In this document: positions 7,926 to 16,654 of the stretch, piece after piece
How the letters are laid out: each line of letters begins with the position of its first letter
Numbering within the stretch: the stretch's first letter is position 1
Assembly: GCA_913050015.1 (NCBI GenBank)
Contig: CAJXAZ010000007.1
Span: 1 to 31,647 of the forward strand
Reading direction: 5' to 3'
DNA from: an uncultured Gammaproteobacteria bacterium
GTDB lineage: Bacteria; Pseudomonadota; Gammaproteobacteria; Magnimaribacterales; D2472
Length of the DNA: 31,647 nucleotides
Notes under the pieces: model-generated
What the model saw: the letters and a program-made list of their open reading frames with translations, nothing else
The model's database searches: none
What the model was told of the DNA's origin: nothing
Made by a program: the position numbers and the translations under genes

Positions 7926-8538
7926 CAGCTTCATACCTGTAACTCTTGCTCTTAGTAAAAGCAGTTCTTTCAAATAACATATCTGTCCATCTTTTAATGT
8001 TTGGTTTGTAAGCTTGTTCTATACCTAAAGAACCCGCCAAGTTAATCGCATAACTAACGCAAATATCTGCAATAGTGAATCTATTTGAACAAAGATACTC
8101 CCTATCCTCTAAAGCAGATTCTAATAACTTGAGTCTGGAAACAAACCAACGGCTATAGCCCTCAATGGCTGCATCGGCAACTCCAGGCTCTTGAAACTTA
8201 TAACGCAATACAACAGTCTGAGGAAAGGTTAATGTTGCATCAGAATGATGGAGCCAATTTAGATAGGAAGGATAATCTGGTTCATCTGAGGTTACCCTTA
8301 AGTCAGTTGGGCCGTATTTTTCTACTAGGTACTGACTCATAGCAACAGATTCTGTCATTTCTATATCACCATCTATTAGATATGGAATAGTTCCAAGCAT
8401 ATTTACATCCAGGTATTCCTTCATAAAAACTCTTGGCGGAAAAGGCATCATAATTAATTCGTAATCTAAACCCATTTCTTCAGCTGTCCATATTGGACGC
8501 ATAGCTCTAGAGTTTTCTGTTCCATAAATTTTTATCAT
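7918..8538 (-). CDS. glutathione S-transferase family protein
   Basis: A 206-residue cytosolic GST. The N-terminal thioredoxin fold holds the cis-Pro and glutathione-gamma-glutamyl site GTIPYLIDGDIEMTESVAM (about 49-67). The C-terminal helical domain contains RFTIADICVSYAINL, the conserved N-capping/hydrophobic staple region. No typical catalytic Cys is obvious near residue 10; SRAMRPIW suggests Ser9 or a nearby residue. GSTs conjugate or isomerise electrophiles, or transfer glutathione; the substrate here is unknown. It has a good ribosome site (AGGA) and heads a two-gene unit with the exported Msr fusion, which suggests an oxidative or electrophile stress role. It is divergent from the carboxylase operon across a shared regulatory palindrome. 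Confidence 0.85.
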   Translation of the reverse strand: MIKIYGTENSRAMRPIWTAEEMGLDYELIMMPFPPRVFMKEYLDVNMLGTIPYLIDGDIEMTESVAMSQYLVEKYGPTDLRVTSDEPDYPSYLNWLHHSDATLTFPQTVVLRYKFQEPGVADAAIEGYSRWFVSRLKLLESALEDREYLCSNRFTIADICVSYAINLAGSLGIEQAYKPNIKRWTDMLFERTAFTKSKSYRYEADE

Positions 8539-8562
8539 TTTTTTTCCTAAATTCAGAATATC

Positions 8563-8568
8563 TATAAT
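8563..8568 (+). promoter_or_regulatory. -10 element upstream of the acyl-CoA carboxylase operon
   Basis: An exact TATAAT whose -35 region is poor (a T-run overlapping the GST start). Transcription from it would begin near 8575, placing the 13-bp inverted repeat immediately at the start of the message, as expected for a repressor-controlled promoter. On the other strand TATTAT (8565-8570) with TTAATA 17 bases away would serve the GST gene, and that -35 falls inside the palindrome. Confidence 0.5.
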
Positions 8569-8576
8569 ACAACTTT

Positions 8577-8612
8577 TTAATGGTAATATTAATAAGAATA
8601 TATTACCATTAA
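8577..8612. promoter_or_regulatory. perfect 13-bp inverted repeat, candidate TetR/AtuR-type operator
   Basis: TTAATGGTAATAT (8577-8589) is followed after 10 bases by its exact reverse complement ATATTACCATTAA (8600-8612). It sits between the GST and carboxylase start codons and overlaps or abuts candidate promoters in both directions. The downstream operon encodes a TetR-family regulator. In Pseudomonas aeruginosa the AtuR repressor of the acyclic terpene cluster is reported to bind 13-bp inverted repeats, which makes this the natural operator candidate. A hairpin in the leader RNA is an alternative, but no U-run follows. Confidence 0.65.
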
Positions 8613-8637
8613 AGCTAATTTTAAAAATTAATTACCT

Positions 8638-10299
8638 ATGAAAACAGAAAATATTGCACCCGTAATTAGGACCAATTTAGATACTAAATCTGAGCTATAT
8701 CAAAAAAATAAGCAAATGATGCTTGATAAATTAGTCTTTCTTGATGAATTGCTTGATCTTGCAGAGATTGGTGGCGGAGCTAGACATCATGAAAGGTTGG
8801 CTAAAAGAGGAAAGATGCCAGTTCGTGAAAGAGTGATGAACGTCATAGATCCTGATAGTCCTTTTCTTGAGATTCAGCCGTTTGCTGGATATGGAACAGA
8901 TGGCTTCAATGTTGGTGGTGGTTGTGTTTCTGGCGTTGGGATTGTTTCTGGAGTGGAGTGTGTAATTTTTGCTAATGACCCTACAGTTAAGGCTGGAGCT
9001 ATGACTGTTTATGTTGGTGAAAAATGGTCTAGGGCTATAGAAATATCAAGAGAAAATAAAATACCATTTATTAGTTTTGTTGAATCTGCTGGCGGCGATC
9101 TTAGCGTCTCTGGACTAAACCAAGGGGGCACGCCTCCAATAGCACCATCTATCCAAAGTCCTCACTTTGCAGCTACAGGACGTTTTTTTTATGAAATGAC
9201 TGAATTGTCTAAATTAAGAATACCGGTAATTTCTGTAGTTTTTGGCTCATCTACTGCGGGTGGTGCATATCAACCTGGAATGTCAGATTACAATATTTTT
9301 ATTAAGGATCAGTCGATGGCATTCTTAGCAGGTCCACCTCTAGTAAAAATGGCAACTGGCGAAGAGTCAGATAGTGAAACACTCGGAGGAGCAAAAATGC
9401 ATTCTGAGAAATCTGGTCTTTCTGATTATCTAGCAGAAGATGAAATGGATGCTTTGCGATTATGTAGACAAGTAGTCTCTCATTTGAATTGGGATAAAAT
9501 TGGTCTAGAACCAAAGAAAATATCCTCTGATCCTATATATAATCCAGAAGAGTTGCTTGGCATTCTTACTGAGGACCTTAAGTCAGCAGTAGATATCAAG
9601 GAAATAATTGCTCGTTTTTCAGATGGATCTAAATTTGAGGAATTTAAACCCTTATATGGACCCACCATGGTCTGTGGCTGGACTTCTGTTCATGGTTATC
9701 AAGTAGGTATTCTTGGAAATAATGGCCCTATATATCCAGAATCTGCTGAAAAAGCAGCAAGCTTTATCCAGTTGTGCAATAAACGAAATATACCCTTGAT
9801 ATTCCTTCATAACGTTACCGGGTTTCTAGTTGGTAAAGATTTTGAGAGCCAAGGGATTATAAAAAAGGGCTCACAATTAATTAATGCTGTGTCTAATTCT
9901 ATGGTTCCTCATATAACTATTATTGTAGGTGCCTCATATGGAGCTGGAACATATGCAATGTCAGGAAAGGCTTATAACAATAGATTTACCTTTTTATGGC
10001 CAACAGCAAAAATAGCAGTTATGGGGCCTGAGCAAATGGCAGGCGTTATGTCGATTGTTAGAAAGGCTAAAGCTCTTAGAGATGGACAAAAATTTGATGA
10101 AAAGGCTGATGAGCAAATTAAAAAAATGGTTATCGATTATCTTGAAGGAATGTCACTCGGATTAGTTGCAAGTAGTATGGTGACTGATGATGGAATTATT
10201 GATCCCCGTGATACGAGAGACATTATTGGCTTTTGTTTATCAATCGTAAGTAACCAGCCCATCGAAGGCGCTAAAGAATATGGAGTATTTAGACTATGA
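8638..10299 (+). CDS. biotin-dependent acyl-CoA carboxylase, carboxyltransferase (beta) subunit
   Basis: Transfers carboxyl from carboxybiotin to an acyl-CoA. The 553-residue protein has both crotonase-like halves of the methylcrotonyl/geranyl/propionyl-CoA carboxylase beta family. These are RGKMPVRERV and FANDPTVKAGAMTV at the front, SSTAGGAYQPGMSD and FLAGPPLVKMATGEE in the N half, and VGASYGAGTYAMSGKAY and GPEQMAGVMS in the C half. It shares an ATGA stop-start overlap with the biotin-carrying subunit. Compared with methylcrotonyl-CoA carboxylase it has a longer, different loop between VESAGG and GRFFYEM (about residues 150-185). Neighbouring AtuA, hydratase and dehydrogenases point to a branched or isoprenoid acyl-CoA, closer to the Atu than the Liu layout. 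The substrate is not determined. The ribosome site is weak. Confidence 0.9.
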   Translation: MKTENIAPVIRTNLDTKSELYQKNKQMMLDKLVFLDELLDLAEIGGGARHHERLAKRGKMPVRERVMNVIDPDSPFLEIQPFAGYGTDGFNVGGGCVSGVGIVSGVECVIFANDPTVKAGAMTVYVGEKWSRAIEISRENKIPFISFVESAGGDLSVSGLNQGGTPPIAPSIQSPHFAATGRFFYEMTELSKLRIPVISVVFGSSTAGGAYQPGMSDYNIFIKDQSMAFLAGPPLVKMATGEESDSETLGGAKMHSEKSGLSDYLAEDEMDALRLCRQVVSHLNWDKIGLEPKKISSDPIYNPEELLGILTEDLKSAVDIKEIIARFSDGSKFEEFKPLYGPTMVCGWTSVHGYQVGILGNNGPIYPESAEKAASFIQLCNKRNIPLIFLHNVTGFLVGKDFESQGIIKKGSQLINAVSNSMVPHITIIVGASYGAGTYAMSGKAYNNRFTFLWPTAKIAVMGPEQMAGVMSIVRKAKALRDGQKFDEKADEQIKKMVIDYLEGMSLGLVASSMVTDDGIIDPRDTRDIIGFCLSIVSNQPIEGAKEYGVFRL

Positions 10300-12224
10300 G
10301 TTTTAATTCATTATTAATTGCAAATAGAGGCGAGATTGCTTGCAGGGTTATAAGAAGTGCTCATGAAATGGGTATTAGATGTATCGCTGTATATGTTGAA
10401 GCAGATAGAGATGCTCCTTTTGTACAAGAGGCTGATGAAGCTATTCTACTTCCTGATGGTGGTTATCTGGATGGAAATATAGTCCTTGAAGCTGCAAAAA
10501 GATCTGGAGCCGATGCCGTTCATCCCGGATATGGTTTTTTATCAGAAAATGCATCTTTTGCTAGAAAAGTTATTAAAGAAGGTTTAATTTGGGTTGGCCC
10601 TTCGCCTTATGTTATCTCTGTAATGGGAGATAAATTAAAAGCAAAAGAATTAGCTGTTAAAGCCAATGTTCCTACATTGAAAATGACAACAAATCCAAAA
10701 GAAGCAAAACATATTGGCTACCCTCTTCTTATAAAAGCTGCTGCCGGAGGCGGTGGAAAAGGCATGCGTGTTGTTGATAAGGAATCTGATCTAAAAGAAT
10801 CTATCAAAAGTGCCCAAAGAGAAGCTAAATCTGGATTTGGTGATGAAAGAGTTTTTATTGAGCGATATGTAGAAAAATCAAGACATATTGAAATACAAAT
10901 TCTTGGAGATTCTCACGGAAATATTGTTCATCTTGGAGAGAGAGAATGCTCTATACAAAGAAGGCACCAAAAAATTATAGAAGAATCACCATCACCAAGA
11001 GTTTCTGAAGAGATAAGAGTAGCAATGGGAAATGCTGCAATTACACTTGCAAAAAAAATCAAGTATCAATCTGCTGGTACTGTTGAATTTCTTATGGATG
11101 ATAAAACAGGTGAATTCTGGTTTCTAGAGGTTAATACAAGGCTTCAGGTTGAGCATCCAGTAACCGAAGAGGTAACAGGTATTGATTTAGTATATGAGCA
11201 ATTAAGAATTGCTAGAGGTGAAGAACTTGGTTACGAACAGGGAGATATTGAATTTAATGGATCTGCCATAGAGGCAAGGCTTTATGCGGAAGATCCAAAT
11301 AATAATTTTTTACCTGAGATCGGAACGCTAATAGCATTCGAAGGAGATTACGATGCAGATGCTAGATGGGACTCAGGAGTTGTTACTGGATCTGTTGTTG
11401 GAACTGACTTTGATCCAATGCTTGCAAAAGTTATTTCTTATGCTCCTAATAGAATTGATGCAGCCAGAAAGCTTGTAAGGGCTTTAGAAGCTGCACATAT
11501 AGGAGGAGTCAAAACAAATAGAGATTTCTTAATAGCATGCTTAAAATCTGAAGAGTATCTAGATGGAGATACGACTACAGATTTCATTGAAAGAGTTAAG
11601 CCGCCAAGAACTTTAGTCTTATCAGAGGAAAAAATTGAACATATTACCTCTATTGCAGCTTTGTGGATTCAAAAAATAAATAGAGAAAATGGTCATATAG
11701 CAAAATTTATGCGCTCTGGCTGGACCAACGGAAGACTCCCAAATCAAAATATTACCTTCACATTAATGGATACAGATTACAAAGTTGAATATAAGTCTCA
11801 AAGAAATGATAGCTTTCTTTTTAATTCAAAAAAAGTTGCAAAAATTTATCATGGAGATGAGTTTGGAATAGATGTTGAGTATGATGGAAGGAGAGCTTAT
11901 TCAAGAATTACTCTTTCTGAAAATAAAATACTTGTTCATATGCCATACGGTGATGTAATGCTTGAAATCAAGCCTAGATTTGTAATACCAGGTCTTGAAA
12001 TTGAGGCTGGCGGTCTAATTGCGCCAATGCCGGGCAAGGTCATTGACTTAAAGGTTAAAAAAGGAAATAAAGTTAAAGCTGGTGATACTTTGTTAGTACT
12101 TGAGGCTATGAAAATGGAGCACTCAATAAAGGCAAGTGAAGACGGAGTAGTTTCAGAATTATTAGTTGCTAGCAATGATCAGGTTGAAAATGGTGCCTTG
12201 TTAATGGTGGTTAAGCCAAAGTAA
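10296..12224 (+). CDS. acyl-CoA carboxylase biotin carboxylase/biotin carrier (alpha) subunit
   Basis: Uses ATP and bicarbonate to carboxylate its own biotin. Residues 1-445 form the biotin carboxylase: LIANRGEIACRVIRSA at the start, the ATP-grasp glycine loop KAAAGGGGKGM, ERECSIQRRHQKIIEESPSP, and EVNTRLQVEHPVTE with the catalytic Arg/Glu set. A linker domain follows, then a biotinyl domain near 570-642 with APMPGKV and EAMKMEH; the biotinylated lysine is Lys606. The 642-residue length and single carrier domain match the alpha subunits of methylcrotonyl-, geranyl- and propionyl-type carboxylases. It overlaps the beta gene by 4 bases and the TetR gene by one base (TAATG), so translation is coupled. 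No biotin ligase gene is visible nearby. Confidence 0.94.
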   Translation: MSFNSLLIANRGEIACRVIRSAHEMGIRCIAVYVEADRDAPFVQEADEAILLPDGGYLDGNIVLEAAKRSGADAVHPGYGFLSENASFARKVIKEGLIWVGPSPYVISVMGDKLKAKELAVKANVPTLKMTTNPKEAKHIGYPLLIKAAAGGGGKGMRVVDKESDLKESIKSAQREAKSGFGDERVFIERYVEKSRHIEIQILGDSHGNIVHLGERECSIQRRHQKIIEESPSPRVSEEIRVAMGNAAITLAKKIKYQSAGTVEFLMDDKTGEFWFLEVNTRLQVEHPVTEEVTGIDLVYEQLRIARGEELGYEQGDIEFNGSAIEARLYAEDPNNNFLPEIGTLIAFEGDYDADARWDSGVVTGSVVGTDFDPMLAKVISYAPNRIDAARKLVRALEAAHIGGVKTNRDFLIACLKSEEYLDGDTTTDFIERVKPPRTLVLSEEKIEHITSIAALWIQKINRENGHIAKFMRSGWTNGRLPNQNITFTLMDTDYKVEYKSQRNDSFLFNSKKVAKIYHGDEFGIDVEYDGRRAYSRITLSENKILVHMPYGDVMLEIKPRFVIPGLEIEAGGLIAPMPGKVIDLKVKKGNKVKAGDTLLVLEAMKMEHSIKASEDGVVSELLVASNDQVENGALLMVVKPK

Positions 12225-12838
12225 TGCATTATTCTGAGCCTACAAAAGAGCTTACCAAGGATTCATCAAAGGCTCTAACAAACAGACATCATGAAATAAT
12301 TAATTCTCTAGAAATTATGCTTGAGAAAGGCATTCCAGATTTAACTATGTCTGAGCTAGCTTCAAAGCTTAAAATATCTTTGAGAACCTTGTATGAGATT
12401 GCTCCTAGCAAGGATCAACTCATCACGATGACTGTAGACAATATCTTGAGAAAACTTGGCAAAGATGCGATAGATGAGATATCAACTATTAACTCTCCAA
12501 TTAATAAACTTCAAAAATATCTCAATATCGTCAATCAAGCGGTGGGGCCTAAGTTTGATACATTTATAAAAGGATTAGGAAGAAATATACCTAGCTCAAA
12601 TAGCATGATTGATTATCACGAAGGGTTTATAACTAGTTATACAGAAAAGCTTTTAAATGAAGCTAAAGAAGCCAAGGAAATTAAAAAAATTGATACTAAA
12701 GCATTCGCTATTTTACTTGGCGGCATAGGAAGAGAGTTTGCAAAAGAAAAAAATAGGTTATTGATTACAGTTTCGCCTGAAGAATCTGCCAATTCTATAA
12801 CTAATGTTATTTTAGATGGAATAAGACTGGAGAGTTAA
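12224..12838 (+). CDS. TetR-family transcriptional regulator of the carboxylase/atu-like operon
   Basis: A 204-residue TetR-type protein. The helix-turn-helix lies at about 43-66 (MSELASKLKISLRTLYEIAPSK), followed by helical ligand-binding sequence without recognisable motifs. TetR proteins usually repress until an acyl-CoA or related ligand binds. Being inside the operon, overlapping the upstream stop by one base and ending one base before the next start, it most likely autoregulates this operon. The perfect dyad at 8577-8612 is the obvious target. AtuR of Pseudomonas is also TetR-like but is encoded divergently, so this embedded position differs. Confidence 0.88.
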   Translation: MHYSEPTKELTKDSSKALTNRHHEIINSLEIMLEKGIPDLTMSELASKLKISLRTLYEIAPSKDQLITMTVDNILRKLGKDAIDEISTINSPINKLQKYLNIVNQAVGPKFDTFIKGLGRNIPSSNSMIDYHEGFITSYTEKLLNEAKEAKEIKKIDTKAFAILLGGIGREFAKEKNRLLITVSPEESANSITNVILDGIRLES

Positions 12839-12839
12839 A

Positions 12840-14621
12840 TTGAATAAGGAAGTAATAAAAATAGCTAATTGCAGTGGCTACTATGGAGATAAGTTATCTG
12901 CAGCTAAGGATATGGTTGATGGAGGTCCTATAGATGTTCTTACTGGGGATTATCTTGCTGAACTAACAATGGCAATCTTATACGGCCAAAGAATGCAAAG
13001 AGGAGAAGACAAAGGTTATGTTGGTACTTTCTTAAAGCAAGTAAAAGAAATTGCAGCAAGTTGTAAGGAAAAAAATATAAAAATAGTAACTAATGCTGGT
13101 GGTCTAAATCCAAAATCAATGGCCAATGAAATTGAAAATATCTTAAAAGAGCTTTCTATTAGTTTAAAAGTTGCATACATAGATGGGGATGATTTGATGC
13201 CCAGGATGGAAGAGCTCTCCAATGCTGGTGAGGCTTTTACTAACATAGATAAAAATACATTATTAAAGGATTCTGCTTATGAGCCCCTTACTGCAAATGC
13301 TTATTTAGGAGCATGGGGTATTAAGGAAGCTCTAGATAATGGCGCTGATATAGTTGTGTGCCCGAGAGTTACAGATGCTGCGGTTGTAATAGGCCCTGCT
13401 GCTTGGAAGTTTAATTGGTCTAGAGATAATTACGATGCGCTTGCGGGAGCACTTGCTGCTGGGCATATAATTGAATGTGGGTGTCAGGCAACGGGAGGTA
13501 ATTATGCATTTTTTAAAGAAGTTCCAAGTTTTGATAATGTTGGCTATCCTATTGCTGAAATACAAGAAGATGGAAGTTTTACAATAACAAAGCATCCTGG
13601 AACGGGTGGATTAGTTTCGGTTGGAACCGTTACAGCTCAACTTTTGTACGAGATTGGTTCTCCGGCCTATATAAATCCAGACGTAGTCAGCCACTTTGAT
13701 ACTTTAAAAATTGAAGAGACAGATAAAGATAGAGTCTATGTCTCAGGATGTCGAGGAAGCACCCCTCCTCCGACACATAAGGCCTGTATCAACCTTGCCG
13801 GTGGTTTTAGAAATGGTATGGAGATTATTATTACTGGCTTAGATATCGAGGAAAAGGCCAAATCATTCACAGATACATTATTTAAATCTCTTGGAGGTAT
13901 TGAGCAGTTTGACGAAGTATCTATGGATCTGTATCAAACACAAAAAGATAACCCGAACTCTAATGAAGAGGCCATGGCATCTTTAGCTCTCTCAGTTAAG
14001 TCTATGAACCCTGATCTTGTTGGAAGAATGTTCAGTGCAAAAATTATAGAATTATCTCTAGCAAGCTACCCTGGCTTTTTTGCAAGAAATGCATTTAAGG
14101 CAAGTGGTCCAGTTATAGTTTATTGGCCTGCGCTAATAGACAGCAAGCATATTAAAGAAATAGTGTATGTTGATGGCAAAGAAATAGAAGTACTTCCAAC
14201 CAACCAACTTAATCTTGAAGAAAAGTACTATCAAAAGGAACCCATTAAAATTTTAGATGCTCCTAAAGGTAACTCAAAACTAGTTCATTTTGGTGAGGTC
14301 TATGGAACTAGGTCAGGTGATAAGGGAGGTTGTGCAAATTTAGGTATATGGGCTAAAGATGATTTATCTTTCTCTTTCTTATATGAATTTCTTACAGTGG
14401 ATAAATTAAAAGAGTTATTACCAGATTTATCAGAGTTTAAGATTGATAGATATGACTTATCAAATATAAAGTCTTTAAATTTCTATATTCATGATATTTT
14501 ACAAGACGGCATCTCATCAAATAATAAAAAAGATGGCCAGGCAAAGTCTCTTGGGGAATATCTTAGAGCAAAGCTGATTGAGGTTCCAAAAGAAATACTA
14601 GAGGGTAAGAAAAATGACTAA
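12840..14621 (+). CDS. AtuA-family protein (DUF1446, acyclic terpene utilisation)
   Basis: A 593-residue protein starting at TTG, supported by GGAGAG 7-8 bases upstream and by the first motif IANCSGYYGDKLSAAKDM beginning a few residues later. The N-terminal AtuA domain (about 1-450) contains GGPIDVLTGDYLAELTMAIL, NAGGLNPKSMA, and the conserved acidic and glycine loops of the family. The C-terminal AtuA-like domain (about 480-590) begins at HFGEVYGTRSGDKGG. This is the full two-domain form. AtuA is needed for citronellol and geraniol growth in Pseudomonas, but as far as I know its reaction is not established. The gene follows the TetR gene by one base and overlaps the next gene by 8. An acyl-CoA lyase or hydratase-type step is a guess from context only. 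Confidence 0.9.
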   Translation: MNKEVIKIANCSGYYGDKLSAAKDMVDGGPIDVLTGDYLAELTMAILYGQRMQRGEDKGYVGTFLKQVKEIAASCKEKNIKIVTNAGGLNPKSMANEIENILKELSISLKVAYIDGDDLMPRMEELSNAGEAFTNIDKNTLLKDSAYEPLTANAYLGAWGIKEALDNGADIVVCPRVTDAAVVIGPAAWKFNWSRDNYDALAGALAAGHIIECGCQATGGNYAFFKEVPSFDNVGYPIAEIQEDGSFTITKHPGTGGLVSVGTVTAQLLYEIGSPAYINPDVVSHFDTLKIEETDKDRVYVSGCRGSTPPPTHKACINLAGGFRNGMEIIITGLDIEEKAKSFTDTLFKSLGGIEQFDEVSMDLYQTQKDNPNSNEEAMASLALSVKSMNPDLVGRMFSAKIIELSLASYPGFFARNAFKASGPVIVYWPALIDSKHIKEIVYVDGKEIEVLPTNQLNLEEKYYQKEPIKILDAPKGNSKLVHFGEVYGTRSGDKGGCANLGIWAKDDLSFSFLYEFLTVDKLKELLPDLSEFKIDRYDLSNIKSLNFYIHDILQDGISSNNKKDGQAKSLGEYLRAKLIEVPKEILEGKKND

Positions 14622-15408
14622 TAAAAATCTTTCACTTGATGGATTAATATTTCAAGCAACAAAAATTGGTATTTCAGACAATATTTTAACCATTACGTTG
14701 AATAGGCCTGAAAAAAAGAATGCCATAAATAATATTATGATGAACGAGGTTAACTTTGCTTTAGCTTATGCAAAACAACAAAGAGATATAAGGGTGGTAG
14801 TTATAGCTGCTGAGGGCGATATATTCTGTGCTGGTGCTGATCTTACGCGAGCTGAGTCAGAATCAAATATTCCAAAATTAGAAGATTCAGATGATATTAG
14901 CATGAGTATAAGACATCTATACAAGCCTGTTATATGTAAAATTCAAGGCTCGGTATTGGCTGGTGCACTCTTAATGGTTACCAATGCTACTCATGCCATT
15001 GCAGTACAAGACGCTAAATTTTCAGCACCAGAAATTAAAAGAGGATTATGGCCATTTATGGTTATGGCAGGTCTATTTAGAGTTATGCCGAGAAGAGCTG
15101 GTTTAGATTTTATTATGAGAGGTAATTATATTGACTCTCAAAAAGCTGAAGAATGGGGTTTGATAAATCAGTCTGTTCCAAGAAATGAATTAGATAAAGT
15201 TGTATATGATCTTGCGTCTGAATTAGCTGGTCTTGCGCCTGGAACAATGCAATTTGGCCTTGAGGCCTATGAGAAGCAAGATGGAATGATTTTTGATGAA
15301 GCCCTTCCCTATTTAAAAAAGCAAATTGCCGTTTGCTTTGAAGGAGATGATGCCAAAGAAGGAATAACAGCCTTTTTAGAAAAAAGAGAACCGGATTGGG
15401 ATAAATAA
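14614..15408 (+). CDS. enoyl-CoA hydratase/isomerase (crotonase) family protein
   Basis: A 264-residue crotonase-fold protein, probably acting after carboxylation, as AtuE or LiuC do on glutaconyl-CoA intermediates. Visible landmarks are LNRPEKKNAIN, the oxyanion-hole segment GDIFCAGADL, the second oxyanion/catalytic region GSVLAGALLMV, and SAPEIKRGLWPF. Of the two acids of classical enoyl-CoA hydratase, the second (Glu164 in the rat enzyme) is kept as APEI. The first (Glu144, GGGCE) is replaced by a hydrophobic residue in AGALL. This points to a one-acid hydratase, an isomerase or another crotonase reaction. The ATG overlaps the end of the AtuA gene by 8 bases. Confidence 0.87.
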   Translation: MTNKNLSLDGLIFQATKIGISDNILTITLNRPEKKNAINNIMMNEVNFALAYAKQQRDIRVVVIAAEGDIFCAGADLTRAESESNIPKLEDSDDISMSIRHLYKPVICKIQGSVLAGALLMVTNATHAIAVQDAKFSAPEIKRGLWPFMVMAGLFRVMPRRAGLDFIMRGNYIDSQKAEEWGLINQSVPRNELDKVVYDLASELAGLAPGTMQFGLEAYEKQDGMIFDEALPYLKKQIAVCFEGDDAKEGITAFLEKREPDWDK

Positions 15409-15429
15409 TTTTTAAGGAGTGGAGATACT

Positions 15430-16653
15430 ATGGATTTAAATTACGGGCCTGAGTACGAGGAATTTAGAAAAGAAGTTCAAGAATTCTGTAAAAAATGGGA
15501 TGGTGTGAATTTTACCAAAACAGCAGTAGTTCCAATGAGCATGTCCTTTAAAGAAACTGGGAAGACTGTAAGTCGCTCAGAATGGCAGTCCATTCTTATT
15601 GATCAAGGCTACTTCGCTAGATCTATTCCTAAGGAATATGGCGGCTTTGGTGGTCATAGTGATGTAATTAAAAATAGAATTATTGCTTCTGAGTTTTCAA
15701 ATGCAAAAATACCTCCTGCCATGGGTGGCCAAGGAATAGATATGCTGGTCCCAACTCTTTTAGAACTAGGGACGGAAGATCAAAAAAAACAATATATTAA
15801 ACCTACTCTTCATGGAGAAATGATTTGGTGTCAGGGGTATTCTGAACCAAATGCTGGAAGTGATCTTGCGAGTCTCCAAACTAAAGGAGAGTTAATTGAT
15901 GGTAACTGGGTTATTAATGGGCAAAAAATTTGGACTAGTACAGCACAATATTCTCAGATGATGTTTTGCTTAGTTAGAACAGAGCCAGATGCTCAGAAAC
16001 ATGCTGGTATTAGCTACTTATTAATACCTATGGATACTGTTGGACTTGATGTGAGGCCTTTAGTTGATATGACATTGAAGTCTGGATTTAATGAAGTATT
16101 TTTTACAGACGTAACTATCCCAGAAGGAAATATTATAGGTAAAAGAGGAGAAGGATGGGCAGTAGCTAATGCAACCCTGGGCCATGAAAGAGGGTCATTA
16201 ACAGATCCAAATGCAACCGTAAATAGAGTCAATTCTCTAATTGATAGGATGAAAGAAGAGACTTTGGATGGAAGAAGATTAATTGATATACCTGTTTATA
16301 GAGATAAGCTTATGGCCCTTCAGGCAAAAGTAATGGCATTTCAATCAAATTCTTTAAGAGTACTTTCTTCAAAGCTAAACAAAGGACAAGATACAAAGAT
16401 TGCAGGAATGATACAAAAACTAGTCGGAACTGAATTAAGGCATGAGTTAGAAGGTTTTGCTGTAGATGTTATGGGGGAAATTGGGACGCTATATGAGGAC
16501 AGTCCAAACCTTAGAGATAATGGATCTTGGCAGTTCTTATACATGCTTTATTTAGGATTAATAATAGGTGGTGGTACAAGTCAGATTCAGAAAAATATTA
16601 TTTCTGAAAGAGGGCTGGGAATGCCAAGAGAACCAAAGGTTCAAGGGGTTTAA
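15430..16653 (+). CDS. acyl-CoA dehydrogenase, large (catalytic) subunit, atu-like operon
   Basis: A 407-residue FAD-dependent dehydrogenase with a strong ribosome site (AAGGAGTGGAG). The fold markers are SIPKEYGGFGG (65-75), WCQGYSEPNAGSDLASL (133-149), NGQKIWTS (163-170) and a C-terminal GGGTSQIQKNIISERGLGMPRE. The MCAD-type Glu before GTS is Gly here, so the base is most likely Glu253 in HER (252-254). That is the same arrangement as the large subunit at 1705-2898, and the two are clear paralogues. The next gene is a Glu-less partner, so a heteromer is likely. In the operon's logic it would introduce the alpha,beta double bond before carboxylation, as AtuD or LiuA do. Confidence 0.9.
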   Translation: MDLNYGPEYEEFRKEVQEFCKKWDGVNFTKTAVVPMSMSFKETGKTVSRSEWQSILIDQGYFARSIPKEYGGFGGHSDVIKNRIIASEFSNAKIPPAMGGQGIDMLVPTLLELGTEDQKKQYIKPTLHGEMIWCQGYSEPNAGSDLASLQTKGELIDGNWVINGQKIWTSTAQYSQMMFCLVRTEPDAQKHAGISYLLIPMDTVGLDVRPLVDMTLKSGFNEVFFTDVTIPEGNIIGKRGEGWAVANATLGHERGSLTDPNATVNRVNSLIDRMKEETLDGRRLIDIPVYRDKLMALQAKVMAFQSNSLRVLSSKLNKGQDTKIAGMIQKLVGTELRHELEGFAVDVMGEIGTLYEDSPNLRDNGSWQFLYMLYLGLIIGGGTSQIQKNIISERGLGMPREPKVQGV

Positions 16654-16654
16654 C

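Noticed and set aside
7926..7973. Earlier ATGs for the Msr fusion
   Set aside because: They read back through the GST C-terminus and would place about 16 residues before a clear signal peptide.
13332..13595. Long open frame on the opposite strand within the AtuA gene, and similar antisense frames elsewhere
   Set aside because: Composition is that of reverse-read coding sequence; there are no ribosome sites and no recognisable motifs.
16568..16654. Upstream extension of the small dehydrogenase subunit inside the preceding gene
   Set aside because: The extra residues are an out-of-frame reading of the large subunit's C-terminus. The ATG at 16655 has its own ribosome site and matches the family N-terminus.
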